Positions 26,638 through 34,719 of a DNA stretch of 64,000 nt are shown piece after piece. The notes beneath the pieces are model-generated. The model saw nothing but the letters and a program-made list of their open reading frames with translations. It was not told the DNA's origin and searched no databases. The stretch lies in assembly GCA_016125385.1 (NCBI GenBank), contig WGLV01000051.1, positions 1 through 64,000 on the forward strand. Reading direction: 5' to 3'. Source of the stretch: a bacterium (GTDB taxonomy: Bacteria > Hinthialibacterota > Hinthialibacteria > Hinthialibacterales > Hinthialibacteraceae). The position numbers and the translations under genes were made by a program. Positions within the stretch are counted from its first letter, which is position 1. Every line of letters begins with the position of its first letter.

Positions 26638-26723
26638 CAGTTCGGTTGGTTCTGAAGTTATAAGGATCAGAACTCAAATCGCCTCCGTTTTTATCGCCCC
26701 AATCGCTTCTTATTTCATAAAAA

Positions 26724-26753
26724 GCCCCGCTCGCAATGATTCTCGAGCGGGGC
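26724..26753 (-). terminator. Rho-independent terminator of the GH141-like gene
   Basis: A perfect 10-bp stem, gccccgctcg / cgagcggggc, encloses a 10-nt loop. Read on the minus strand it is followed by TTTTTATG, and it lies 40 nt after the stop of the beta-helix gene. On the plus strand there is no T-run, so it serves the minus-strand gene mainly. Confidence 0.88.
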
Positions 26754-26792
26754 GATGCGTGCAATCATCCTATCAGTCACAGACCGCTTTTA

Positions 26793-28796
26793 TCACCGTT
26801 TGCGCGGGCCGATTTCGCTCATATCGATCGGCTTGAAGCCCAGTTTAAGCGCGGGCGACTCGGGCGCGAGCGTAAAATCGCCGTTTTCCGGATCGGCGAA
26901 CAGGGGATCGGCGATGACGGAGTGTTCATCCTGCCCTTTGGCGCGCCATTCATCCCAGGTCCATTGAGAGAATTTGAAATCGGATTGATCCGGATTCCAA
27001 TACACGTTGTTGTCAAACTTGTACTTATTTTCCTTCCAGTTCGAACCCAACAGAACGCCCTGCTTCCAGTACACGATGTTGTTTTCGAAATAGAATGAAA
27101 GATGTTCCTCGTTGCGGGTTCGCTGAAGCTGTTGTTCGGTGTTCAGCGCGAAAATGTTGTTCCGGATGATATTTTCTTTGCCGTAGTGTTGATGAAATCC
27201 GGCGGTCTTGCAGTGATGAATAACGTTGTTCTCCCACACCGTGCCAGTGCTGCCCTCATCGGTGTAGAGGCCCCATCCACCGTAATCATAAGAAACCACA
27301 TGGTGAAAATGGTTGTTACGAACCACCGTACCGGGCTGGTAGCCGAGCGTGTACACACCGCCCATATCGCTTAATACGCCGCGTCCGATGTTATAGGCGT
27401 GGTTATACGCGATCAGATTGTCATGGCAATTGGTGGGGTTATACCCCCATGACCAGCCCACGGAAAACGCGGTGTAGTAGGTATCGTACACCAGGTTATG
27501 AATCGCCTGATTGTGGGCGCTGAGGCCGATCCAGACGCCGACCGCGGCGGGATAGAGAACGCCGATATCATGAATGTCATTGTCGGAGACGACGTTGTAT
27601 TCTGTACGGCTGGCTTCATCTTCGCGGTTGGCGGTCTCGCCGATTTTAACGCCGCCCGCGCCAAGCCCAGCCATGAGGTTGTACGAAATCGTGTTGTTTT
27701 TGCAACCACGAGAGAATTCGACGGCGTAGTTCCCCAGATTGACGAAACGGCATCCATCCACCAGACAATAGCTGGCCCCGATCGCGGAAAACGCGGCGGG
27801 AACCTGATAAGCCGCCTGCAATTCGGGGTAGCCCTCGTCGAGTTGATACGCGCGGGTATGGCTGAATGTCAGGTTTTTAAATTGAAGATGCTCGACGAAA
27901 GCGCCGTTTTGGGGATCGCCCTCAATCACGATAAGGCGTTCGATCGCCGGCGCGATCAATTCAAGTTCGCCGACGGTTTCACCCGATTCGGGCAGGTATT
28001 TCAATTCACGCGTTTTGGAATCGAAAAACCACTCCCCCGGCGCGTCGAGACACTCCGGCGCGTTTTCGATCCAGTAGCGGTTGTCTTTTTTACCGCTCCA
28101 GCTCGATTGAGAAACCGCCTTGCTGACAGTCGCGAGATGCTTTTCGGCATCGATGGCCGTTATGGGCATGCGAAAGCCCGCCCATTTGGACAGCGCATTG
28201 ATTTCAACGTCGCCGCGCTCGGCCCACGCGGGCAGGATGTCGCCTTCTTTGTAGGGGAAATACGCCGGATCGGCGAGCGTCAGAGAGCCATCGAAATGAT
28301 AATACCCTTCGTCAGGCGTACGCGCACGCGTCCGGCGCTCGCCATTGACGAACAGCTGGTAAAACGCCCGGCCTCCATTGATTGATTCGGGGATCGCCGC
28401 AACGCCCGCGCCGGACGACTCGCTCAACTTCGGCAGACGGACGCCGCCGCTGATGACAGCGGTCTCATCCCGGTAAGCGGAATAGGTAACGGGCGCGGCC
28501 TCCACGCCGGAATCTTGCGGCCCAAAAGTCAGCGGCTCGGTAAGGAAGTATGTCCCCTCGCGAAGGAACACCGTCACGGGCTGTTTCAGCCCATTCGACT
28601 GTTTCCATTCACGCACCGCGTCGCGCGCGCGGCTCAGGGTGGCGAAAGGCGCCTGAATGGAACCATCGCCGCCGTCATCGCCCGCGGGGGATACGAAAAA
28701 CAGCCGATCGCCAACCGCCGGTTGGGCGGAGACGGAATTCGAGAAAAGAAAACCGATCGTGGAACAGACAATCAGGACGTGAAGAATTCGTTTCAT
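26793..28796 (-). CDS. Exported right-handed beta-helix protein, GH141-like
   Basis: This 667-residue protein has a signal peptide (MKRILHVLIVCSTIGFLFSN, cleavage near SAQ). The N-terminal block FFVSPAGDDGGDGS with PFATLSRARDAVREW is typical of pectate-lyase-fold proteins of the GH141/GH120 type. Many short repeats with Asn-Asn and Asn-x-Ile patterns in the C-terminal two thirds (VRNNHFHHV, VWENNVIHH, IRNNIFALN) mark a parallel beta-helix. GH141 members include fucosidase and xylanase activities. The active-site residues cannot be assigned by eye, so the substrate is open. Confidence 0.85.
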   Translation of the reverse strand: MKRILHVLIVCSTIGFLFSNSVSAQPAVGDRLFFVSPAGDDGGDGSIQAPFATLSRARDAVREWKQSNGLKQPVTVFLREGTYFLTEPLTFGPQDSGVEAAPVTYSAYRDETAVISGGVRLPKLSESSGAGVAAIPESINGGRAFYQLFVNGERRTRARTPDEGYYHFDGSLTLADPAYFPYKEGDILPAWAERGDVEINALSKWAGFRMPITAIDAEKHLATVSKAVSQSSWSGKKDNRYWIENAPECLDAPGEWFFDSKTRELKYLPESGETVGELELIAPAIERLIVIEGDPQNGAFVEHLQFKNLTFSHTRAYQLDEGYPELQAAYQVPAAFSAIGASYCLVDGCRFVNLGNYAVEFSRGCKNNTISYNLMAGLGAGGVKIGETANREDEASRTEYNVVSDNDIHDIGVLYPAAVGVWIGLSAHNQAIHNLVYDTYYTAFSVGWSWGYNPTNCHDNLIAYNHAYNIGRGVLSDMGGVYTLGYQPGTVVRNNHFHHVVSYDYGGWGLYTDEGSTGTVWENNVIHHCKTAGFHQHYGKENIIRNNIFALNTEQQLQRTRNEEHLSFYFENNIVYWKQGVLLGSNWKENKYKFDNNVYWNPDQSDFKFSQWTWDEWRAKGQDEHSVIADPLFADPENGDFTLAPESPALKLGFKPIDMSEIGPRKR

Positions 28797-28818
28797 GATG
28801 AAGACCTCTATTTTCGGT

Positions 28819-28846
28819 TTGTTGGATTCGTCTTTGCCACTATACT
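28819..28846 (+). promoter_or_regulatory. Sigma70-like promoter before antitoxin-like gene
   Basis: TTGTTG at 28819-28824 and TATACT at 28841-28846 are separated by 16 bp. The pair lies about 30 bp upstream of a GAGGAG ribosome site and ATG. Confidence 0.4.
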
Positions 28847-28877
28847 GAAATAACTATCATTCAGAGTCGAGGAGTCC

Positions 28878-29110
28878 ATGACACGATCGTTCAAACCGAA
28901 GTATCCAAGGATGGTTTGTTACGAGTGATTTCTCCTGACATTCAACCCGGAGCCAAGTTATCCATTACTACGTTTGAACCTGAGGTCAGCAATATTCGAG
29001 ACTCATGGTGGGATGAATTGAAGGCCGTATTCGAGGAAGCGGACCGGATGGATTTTCCCCGGCGCACTCATTATGAAATCATGCGCGAACTCCGGGAAAA
29101 CAAAGGATAA
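28878..29110 (+). pseudogene. Antitoxin-like small gene broken near its start
   Basis: A GAGGAG ribosome site (28870-28874 region) leads to an ATG at 28878, but that frame stops after 16 codons. One frame over, an open reading continues without an ATG: the residues TIVQTEVSKDGLLRVISP, then PGAKLSIT, and at the end WWDELKAVFEEADRMDFPRR with HYEIMRELRENKG. This has the look of a small antitoxin with a beta-strand DNA-binding start and a toxin-binding tail, as paired with PIN-domain toxins. Adding one base after the fifth codon position would join the two frames. The only start in the long frame is a TTG at 28916, which would remove the strand region. No toxin gene follows. It is most likely a remnant; the family call is tentative. 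Confidence 0.5.
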
Positions 29111-29163
29111 TCACCTTGAAGATGGCCTGCATCGACGCTCTCGTTTTTAACAAACTTTAAATC

Positions 29164-29853
29164 TTACAACTCGAACAGCGGATCTTGCGATTCGGGCTGG
29201 AGGCATTCGGGCGAGTCGAGGCGGGCGTTATTGACCCGCCGGCCGACGGGCGTGACGGTCAGCCAGTCATCCGGCGCGGGCGCCAGCAATGATTTCAGAT
29301 TTTCCTGATCGGATTGCGCGGGGTCGAGCCAGGCATCGATATTTTGACGGGTGAGAATCGCCGGCATGCGGTCATGCAGTTTTTGTACGTCCCGATTCGC
29401 TTGCGTGGTGATCAGCGTACATGATTCAACAACGATTTCATCAGGGCCAGTCCATATTTCCCACAAGCCCGCGAACGCCAGCGGTTCGCCGCTGGCCGCC
29501 TGAAGATAATACGGCTGTTTCACGGCGCCTTCTTTTTTCCATTCATAGAATCCGCTGGCGGGGATGACGCACCGGCGTTTTCGGGCGGCGCCGCGAAAGG
29601 CGGGCTTTTCGAAAAGAGTTTCACAGCGCGCGTTGATCGTTCTGGCGCCGATGGATAAATCCTTCGCCCAGGCGGGAATCAATCCCCACCGGAATTGAAC
29701 CCATTCAGGCCGCCCGTGGTCAGGGTTGACCCGCAACGCGATTATCTGCTGAGTGGGGGCGATGTTGTATCGCGGCGGCGCGTCGAACGGTTCACCGACT
29801 CCAAAGAACCCCATGATGTCATTGGGAGCGATCAGCGTGAAACGGCAACACAT
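29164..29853 (-). CDS. SRAP-family abasic-site protein (YedK/HMCES type)
   Basis: The 229-residue length fits the family. After Met removal the chain begins with Cys2, the residue that makes a thiazolidine crosslink to an abasic site in single-stranded DNA. Other active-site parts are visible: the Asn-rich RYNIAPTQ, NARCET, the Glu in PASGFYEW and the His in LHDRMPAIL. Most members start Met-Cys-Gly-Arg; here it is Met-Cys-Cys-Arg, with a cysteine in place of the glycine. An AAAGAGG site precedes the ATG. It is a stand-alone gene, divergent from the thioredoxin-fold gene. Confidence 0.94.
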   Translation of the reverse strand: MCCRFTLIAPNDIMGFFGVGEPFDAPPRYNIAPTQQIIALRVNPDHGRPEWVQFRWGLIPAWAKDLSIGARTINARCETLFEKPAFRGAARKRRCVIPASGFYEWKKEGAVKQPYYLQAASGEPLAFAGLWEIWTGPDEIVVESCTLITTQANRDVQKLHDRMPAILTRQNIDAWLDPAQSDQENLKSLLAPAPDDWLTVTPVGRRVNNARLDSPECLQPESQDPLFEL

Positions 29854-29897
29854 TCAAACCTCTTTTCCGAGCCGGGCCCCTTGAAACAACCTTGCAT

Positions 29898-29926
29898 TTG
29901 TTGAACGGCGGCGCATACGGTACAAT
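29898..29926 (+). promoter_or_regulatory. Sigma70-like promoter for thioredoxin-fold gene
   Basis: TTGTTG at 29898-29903 and TACAAT at 29921-29926 have a 17-bp spacer. The start of transcription would be near 29933, about 34 nt before the ATG at 29967. Confidence 0.5.
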
Positions 29927-29966
29927 GGAACTTACCGTATTGAATCTCCACAGGAGGCGAACTGGA

Positions 29967-30542
29967 ATGGTACTCAAAGAATCCACCATGCTCCCTATCG
30001 GGACGCTGATGCCCGATTTTTCATTGCAGGACACCGATGGGACCCCCGTTTCGGCGGGCGACTTTCTCGACGCGCCGGTGATCGTCATCGCGTTTATCTG
30101 CAACCATTGTCCTTATGTCAAGCACGTGCGGCATGAATTCAAGCAACTGGCGGAAGACTATCAGAAGAAAGGCGTCGCGTTCATCGCGATCAACTCCAAC
30201 AACATCGAGACGCATCCAGACGACAGCCCGGAGATGATGGCGGAAGAAAAAAAAGCGATTGGGTATACCTTCCCCTACCTGTTCGATGAAACTCAGGAAG
30301 TCGCCAAGGCGTTTCGCGCGGCCTGTACTCCGGACTTTTTTGTGTTCGACCGCGAGCAGAAGTTATTCTACCGCGGCCAGATGGACGACAGCCGGCCCAA
30401 CAGCGGCAAGCCCGCCACCGGCGCCGAACTGCGTGCGGCGATCGAAGCGGCGCTGGCGGGAAACAAACCACCGGAAACTCAGAAACCAAGCGCGGGCTGC
30501 AACATCAAGTGGAAACCCGGCGCCGAACCGGATTATTTCTAA
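29967..30542 (+). CDS. Thioredoxin-fold redoxin (AhpC/TSA-like, NHCPYV type)
   Basis: The start at the ATG at 29967 has a perfect AGGAGG site, giving 191 residues. The N-terminal redoxin motif is MPDFSLQDTDGTPVS, then VIAFICNHCPYVKHV, where the Cys of a CNHC motif would be redox-active. The remainder is FVFDREQKLFYRGQMDDSRP, conserved in this uncharacterised thioredoxin group. No signal peptide is seen, so it is cytoplasmic. The role is probably thiol redox or peroxide handling; partners are not evident nearby. Confidence 0.9.
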   Translation: MVLKESTMLPIGTLMPDFSLQDTDGTPVSAGDFLDAPVIVIAFICNHCPYVKHVRHEFKQLAEDYQKKGVAFIAINSNNIETHPDDSPEMMAEEKKAIGYTFPYLFDETQEVAKAFRAACTPDFFVFDREQKLFYRGQMDDSRPNSGKPATGAELRAAIEAALAGNKPPETQKPSAGCNIKWKPGAEPDYF

Positions 30543-30640
30543 TTCCCTATCAAAATCTAACATCCGAGTTGAATACTTATCCGTTTCCAGAAACGCCGCC
30601 TTTCTCGCGGCGTTTCGCATTACCAAAAGGAGAATGATTC

Positions 30641-31471
30641 ATGCAGATTCAAACCTACCGATTCGCGGTCCTCATTCTGGCGCTGTGCGGCGTGATGACG
30701 GGTGCACAAGCGCAAGAAAATCTGATGACGCGCGCGCATTCGCACAACGATTACACCCGGCCGCACCCACTGACCGATGCGCTCGACAATCAGTTTTACA
30801 GCGTCGAGGCTGACATCTACCTTGTTGATGGCAAGATCGTGGTCACGCATAACCTGCCGGACTGGGAAGCAACGCTGAAAGAGAATTATCTCGATCCACT
30901 GCAGAAGCGAGTCGACGAAAAGGGATCGGTCTACGGCGATGGGCTGCCTTTTTTGCTCTGGGTCGACGTCAAACGCGGCGGGGCGGATTTAAAACAGGCG
31001 CTGACTGAGTTACTCGACGGGTATTCCATGCTTTCGGTCTACAGCGATGCGGAGGTCAAACCGGGCCCGGTCACGTTGATATTAACCGGTGACGACGCTT
31101 TCAAACGCGATTACGTCACCCTTCCCGTCCGCAAGGCATGCCGCGACAGCAACGATTATTCACCGGACGATCCCAAAGCCGATCATGGATGGACATGGTA
31201 CGCGGTCAGTTGGGGGAAGTTATTCAACTGGAAGGGATCGGGGCCTTTTCCTGAAGCGGAACGGGCGAAGTTAAAAGATGTGGTCGCCGACATGCACGCC
31301 AAGGGCCGCAAGATTCGTTTTTACTCCACGCCGGAGACGCCGGTTTACTGGCAGGCGGCGCTGGACGCGGGCGTCGATCTGATCAATACCGATCTGCTCA
31401 AAGACGTTCACGACTTTCTGACGTCGAAGGAAACATCCGGGGCCGATGGATACAAGGCGTATCAGAAGTAA
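30641..31471 (+). CDS. Exported PLC-like phosphodiesterase (AIM6/GDPD-like)
   Basis: The 276-residue protein has a signal peptide ending at AQAQ (residue 25). The mature start RAHSHNDYTRPHPLTDAL and the following SVEADIYLVDGKIVVTHN are typical of the PLC-like TIM-barrel group that includes AIM6 and glycerophosphodiester phosphodiesterases, with His and Glu/Asp residues placed for metal-dependent phosphodiester hydrolysis. The later LLWVDVKRGG and IRFYSTPETPVYW fit the barrel. An AGGAGA site precedes the ATG. The substrate is unknown. Confidence 0.83.
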   Translation: MQIQTYRFAVLILALCGVMTGAQAQENLMTRAHSHNDYTRPHPLTDALDNQFYSVEADIYLVDGKIVVTHNLPDWEATLKENYLDPLQKRVDEKGSVYGDGLPFLLWVDVKRGGADLKQALTELLDGYSMLSVYSDAEVKPGPVTLILTGDDAFKRDYVTLPVRKACRDSNDYSPDDPKADHGWTWYAVSWGKLFNWKGSGPFPEAERAKLKDVVADMHAKGRKIRFYSTPETPVYWQAALDAGVDLINTDLLKDVHDFLTSKETSGADGYKAYQK

Positions 31472-31580
31472 TACGCGTCCGCCGGAGAAGATGTGACGGA
31501 TTCATCGTGGTGAAAAATCACGGTTTCTCAATGCGGCGATACGATTGATCCAGAACATAATGGAGATGCAATCAAAAGAG

Positions 31581-31618
31581 CCCCGGGGCGAAATGTTCTT
31601 CGCCCCGGGGTTTTGTTG
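31581..31618. terminator. Bidirectional rho-independent terminator
   Basis: A 12-bp perfect stem (ccccggggcgaa / ttcgccccgggg) with a 6-nt loop is followed by TTTTGTT on the plus strand; on the minus strand it is followed by CTCTTTTGA. It lies between two convergent genes. Confidence 0.88.
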
Positions 31619-31643
31619 CGGTTTGACAACGGCTGGAGCCGCG

Positions 31644-34253
31644 TCAGTTCTTTTTGCCTTTGCCTTTGTCTTCTTTCTGGTCCTTCAAGAGTTCCTGATA
31701 CGCTTTTGCGTACTCATCAAACGCTTTGGAAAGTTCGTTTTTCTGAGCGTGTTCATCGCCCTTGGATAGCGACTCGAGCGATTTTGAGACGTCGAAGCCC
31801 AGCGCATCATACTGACCCATCCGTTCAACCAGCACCGCGCGAACGTCTTCAAGCTGTCCTCCCTGGCTTGCAGGTAAAAGCAGTAACACCGTAGGCGAAC
31901 CGGAAGCGAGGCATTTTTCGATCTCGGGTTTGCTATGAAGATCACGGAGATAGAGAAGCGAATCGACCGCGTTCTTGATATCCATCGACAGCCCCAGAAT
32001 TACGGACGCCTTGTTGTGTATCTCATTCGCGGCGTCCTGCAGCGTATCGAGGCGCACGCCGAGGTCTTTTTTGGCGTCCTGCAATGCGGTCTTGTTGTCA
32101 AGAAGCCCTGCATTCAATCGGCTTTCGGTCTCACTCACACTGGAGAGGACATCGCCGGCGGATTTTTGAATTTCGAGCAGGTTATTGAGCGTCGCTTTGG
32201 AGAGTTTATCTTTTGCGTCGTGCAACCCATCCAAGGTCTCTTCAGTGGATTCGCGGAGCAGATCGTTGGTCTCAGAAGTTTTACTCTGGTTGTCCTGACT
32301 GGCGCCGAGGATCGATGCGGCGTTGGATTGAACCGCTTCAAGCAGGGTATCCTGAGACTCACTCTGTTTCTCAAGCAACGCCTGTTTGGTTTCTTCGGTT
32401 TTCCGGGTGGTTTCGGTCTGTTTCTGTTCGATTTGTTCCTGTTTCTGTTTCAGCTCTTCCTTGGATTTCAGCTGTTCTTCGATGACTTTTTGTTTGGCTT
32501 CCTGGCGTTCCTGGCTTGCTTGTGTCTGTTTATCCTGAATTTCTTTTTGTTTCGACTTCAGTTCTTCTTTGGATTTCTGTTGTTCTTCAATGATTTTTTG
32601 TTTGGCTTCTTCCTGCTTTTGCTTCAATTCTTCTTTGGTTTTCTGCTGTTCTGCGATGACTTTTTGTTTTGTTTCTTCCTGCTTTTGATTCAGTTCTTCT
32701 TTGGTTTTCAGCTGTTGTTCAATGACTTCCTGAGTTTTTTCATCGAGTTTCTGTTTGACCTCATCATTTTTAATTTTTATGATTTTGGCGTCATCAATGA
32801 GTGAACTCAATGCGGCGTCCACTTCAGCAAAATTCGCTTCATTGGCCTGGCTGGCTTCATGAATTACCGTCAGGTTCGCTTGAATCGCCCGCAGAATGGC
32901 GTCGTGGGACGATCCGTCCTGAACCGCCGCGAGAATCTGATTCGACAGATCAATGGCGGTCTGTTGATTCTTGTTAAGCTGAGACTGTCCCGCAATGAGT
33001 TTCTGGTGAGCGGCGTCCGTGGATTGGGAATGAACCGCGAGTTGCTTGGAAAGGCTCAAATCGAGCTGATTCAACGCGTCGAACGCGGACGAGATCAGCG
33101 AGCCGTTTTTCTGTACCGCGATCAAAACCGGTTTCAGGTCAACGCCTTTTTGCGTCAGCGTGAGAATCTGGTTCGCGAGGTCGAGAAGCTGACCGTGTTC
33201 AGCACTGGAGACCGCTGAATATTTGGATAGCGCTTTGTTTAATTGAGAGAAATCAAGCGCCGTATTTTTTGAAAAGACGGTCAGCAACTTTTGTTGCGCA
33301 TCCATTTCAGCGAGGACTTCGTCGATTCTCTGCGCATCCTGTCCACTGGCGGCGTCAATCAAGGCCGCGTTCGCCTGAATCGCGGCGAGAAGATCGGCGT
33401 GTCCGTCTCCATTCGTGGTCAGTTCAGAAAGTATCCGGTCAGAAACCGCCAGGTTATTATCAATCCCTTTTCTGGCGCTCAACAAGCCCGTATCCAATTG
33501 AGTGAACCAGTCTCCAGCGGTTGTTATATGTTGTTTGAGCAGCGTCTCGTTTGCGTTGACCTCATCAATCACGTCCTGGTTGGTGGGATCGGGATCGGGG
33601 GGCGAGCCAACCGTTACCGTCACGGTCGCCAGGTTGGAATTATCCTGCAGATCACTCGCGTAATACTGGAACGTATCCGTACCCGTGAAACCAGGATTCG
33701 GCGTGTAAACCACAGAGGCTTTACCAGCCGCGGCCTGACCATTGGCGGGGCGGGTTACCTTACCCAGATACAAACGGTCGCCGTCCGCATCAGAATCGTT
33801 GGCAAGTACATCGATATTCACAGACAGATCGGGATCAGTGACGGCGAAATCATTTTCAGCCACAGGGGCGGTATTCGATCTGGTAACCTGAATGAATACC
33901 TGGGCGTCAGCATTCGTAGTTCCATTGGAAATCGTATAGTAAAACGAATCTGTTCCCGTGAATCCCGCGGCAGGCGTATAGATCAGGGCGTATCTTTCAA
34001 CTTTGCTTTTGGTGAGGGTTCCATTCTTCGGCAGCCCAAACTTAAGCAGATAGATCAGACCACCATCCTGATCGTAATCATTTGACAGAGGGCTGATCGA
34101 CACCGCCGTATCCATTTCCGTCGTGACAACGTCATCTTTGGCGACAGGATCGGCATAAGCGGACGCCGCACCGATCATAACGAGCCCCATAACCAGACAT
34201 CGAGCGGCTGATTGCCAACACGTTCCATGATTCAAGCGCAGAAAAGTGAACAT
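31644..34253 (-). CDS. Exported protein with two cadherin/Ig-like domains and a long coiled coil
   Basis: The start at the ATG at 34253 has an AGGAG site, giving 869 residues with a signal peptide ending near AYADP. Two tandem cadherin-like/tandem-95 domains follow (about residues 37-135 and 137-232); both contain the LSNDYDQDG or LANDSDADG calcium-site pattern and GFTGTDSFYY or GFTGTDTFQYY. The remaining 630 residues are helical. In the middle (about 498-620) lies a 22-residue repeat, KTKEELNQKQEE and variants, almost all Lys, Glu and Gln. No C-terminal membrane anchor or sorting signal is seen. It could be a surface fibre or adhesin, but this is inference. Confidence 0.82.
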   Translation of the reverse strand: MFTFLRLNHGTCWQSAARCLVMGLVMIGAASAYADPVAKDDVVTTEMDTAVSISPLSNDYDQDGGLIYLLKFGLPKNGTLTKSKVERYALIYTPAAGFTGTDSFYYTISNGTTNADAQVFIQVTRSNTAPVAENDFAVTDPDLSVNIDVLANDSDADGDRLYLGKVTRPANGQAAAGKASVVYTPNPGFTGTDTFQYYASDLQDNSNLATVTVTVGSPPDPDPTNQDVIDEVNANETLLKQHITTAGDWFTQLDTGLLSARKGIDNNLAVSDRILSELTTNGDGHADLLAAIQANAALIDAASGQDAQRIDEVLAEMDAQQKLLTVFSKNTALDFSQLNKALSKYSAVSSAEHGQLLDLANQILTLTQKGVDLKPVLIAVQKNGSLISSAFDALNQLDLSLSKQLAVHSQSTDAAHQKLIAGQSQLNKNQQTAIDLSNQILAAVQDGSSHDAILRAIQANLTVIHEASQANEANFAEVDAALSSLIDDAKIIKIKNDEVKQKLDEKTQEVIEQQLKTKEELNQKQEETKQKVIAEQQKTKEELKQKQEEAKQKIIEEQQKSKEELKSKQKEIQDKQTQASQERQEAKQKVIEEQLKSKEELKQKQEQIEQKQTETTRKTEETKQALLEKQSESQDTLLEAVQSNAASILGASQDNQSKTSETNDLLRESTEETLDGLHDAKDKLSKATLNNLLEIQKSAGDVLSSVSETESRLNAGLLDNKTALQDAKKDLGVRLDTLQDAANEIHNKASVILGLSMDIKNAVDSLLYLRDLHSKPEIEKCLASGSPTVLLLLPASQGGQLEDVRAVLVERMGQYDALGFDVSKSLESLSKGDEHAQKNELSKAFDEYAKAYQELLKDQKEDKGKGKKN
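32390..32760. repeat. Imperfect ~66-bp direct repeats encoding the Lys/Glu/Gln coiled coil
   Basis: Inside the coiled-coil gene, units of about 66 bp (22 residues) with the pattern TTCTTCTTTGG...TGTTGTTC recur at least three times plus diverged copies. They give the protein repeats KEELKQKQEE. The strong strand asymmetry (T/C-rich plus strand) extends over this stretch. Confidence 0.75.
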
Positions 34254-34719
34254 AACAGGTTCTCCTTCGTTGTAGTTCATCGCAACGAATTCACACAAGG
34301 CAGAGGGATGGTGTGAGGAGTACAAAAGAGGGAAATTCTAAAAGCCCAACGCGAAAACGAAACCATGATAAAGATTAGATATTTTATAAACTTAGCAAAA
34401 TATTTATCGAAAATCCAGAGTTTATTTCATTTTTTTGAATCTTTTTATTACTAAATACTTTTCCAAGTCACATGGAACATTCTTCAATCCAATCGATGAA
34501 ATTCATGATCGGAAACCGATTCAGGTAAACTCAATTTGGTCAGATTGAATTCACATCGCTCGTTCAAGCACAGCTATTCATTGCTTTCCTGTTTTGGCAT
34601 AATCGGCTTTGGTGTACCTCACCCGGGCCGAGGCGGCTGGCGCGTCTCCTCCCGCATCTTGACGATCCGGCCGATGGGCGGATCCAGTACGGCATCCTGA
34701 CAGCGGAGGCGATGGTCTC
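34254..34719. other. A/T-rich divergent intergenic region
   Basis: About 465 bp separate the coiled-coil gene from the symporter gene. The part 34330-34500 is strongly A/T-rich with runs of T and A and should hold promoters. I see no RNA gene. A GGAGG site lies at 34705-34709 before the GTG start at 34720. Confidence 0.5.

Noticed and set aside
31935..32804. Plus-strand frame coding for a very Phe/Leu-rich 'membrane' protein
   Set aside because: It is antisense to the Lys/Glu/Gln coiled coil; AAG/GAA/CAG codons reverse to CTT/TTC/CTG.
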